Assembly (NCBI GenBank): GCA_003695725.1
Contig: RFHX01000178.1
Coordinates: 1-6,071 of the forward strand
DNA from: Candidatus Schekmanbacteria bacterium
Lineage (GTDB): Bacteria; Schekmanbacteria; GWA2-38-11; J061
DNA length: 6,071 nucleotides
Direction: 5' to 3'
In this document: positions 6,031 to 6,071 of the stretch, piece after piece
How positions within the stretch are numbered: the stretch's first letter is position 1
Layout: each line of letters begins with the position of its first letter
The notes under the pieces: generated by a model
Database searches by the model: none
Told to the model about the DNA's origin: nothing
The model's input: the letters and a program-made list of their open reading frames with translations, nothing else
Position numbers and translations under genes: made by a program

Positions 6031-6071
6031 ATTTAGAAATATTAAAAAAAGCCGGAGAATTAATCAGAAAA
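6031..6071 (+). repeat. Terminal copy of the 41-bp exact direct repeat at the window end
   Basis: The last 41 bases of the window are identical to 5373-5413 inside the beta-subunit gene, and the sequence stops at the end of the match. No start codon, ribosome binding site or homologous flank precedes this copy. An exact repeat that ends with the contig is what a k-mer assembler leaves when it re-enters sequence already used, so this copy is probably not a genuine gene fragment. Confidence 0.97.

Overview
The window looks like a complete short contig from an AT-rich, anaerobic, probably uncultured bacterium. The low GC, the lipoprotein signal on the left-hand gene, the Shine-Dalgarno sequences before three of the four genes and the sigma70-like promoter candidates all favour a bacterium. 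The redox operon shows FAD, NAD(P), Fe-S and molybdopterin (Mo or W) enzymes typical of anaerobes. No single gene fixes the phylum.

Layout. Positions 1-1668 (minus strand) hold a long tetratricopeptide-repeat (TPR) lipoprotein. Its 3' end is cut off by the window edge, and it contains a 207-bp two-TPR higher-order repeat. Positions 1669-1909 are a divergent intergenic region with a candidate promoter on each side and a perfect 8-bp tandem repeat between them. Positions 1910-5779 (plus strand) are a tight three-gene operon with overlaps of 4 and 23 bp: an FAD/NAD(P)/[2Fe-2S] reductase subunit (gamma), a cysteine-type formate dehydrogenase catalytic subunit (alpha), and a double [4Fe-4S] electron-transfer subunit (beta). 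Positions 5780-6030 are AT-rich and carry no gene I can defend. The last 41 bases (6031-6071) are an exact copy of 5373-5413 inside the beta gene, which looks like an assembly stop rather than biology.

How the genes work together. The gamma and beta subunits resemble the electron-transfer half of archaeal and bacterial cytosolic sulfhydrogenases (HydG/HydB type) and the AsrB/AsrA subunits of anaerobic sulfite reductase. Here they flank a formate dehydrogenase alpha subunit instead of a NiFe hydrogenase. The simplest reading is a soluble NAD(P)-linked formate dehydrogenase. Electrons would pass from formate at the pterin site (Cys135/His136) to the alpha [4Fe-4S] cluster, then the beta [4Fe-4S] clusters, then the gamma [2Fe-2S] and FAD, and finally NAD(P)+. 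The reverse direction, CO2 reduction, is equally possible. The TPR lipoprotein is divergently transcribed and has no evident functional link to the operon.
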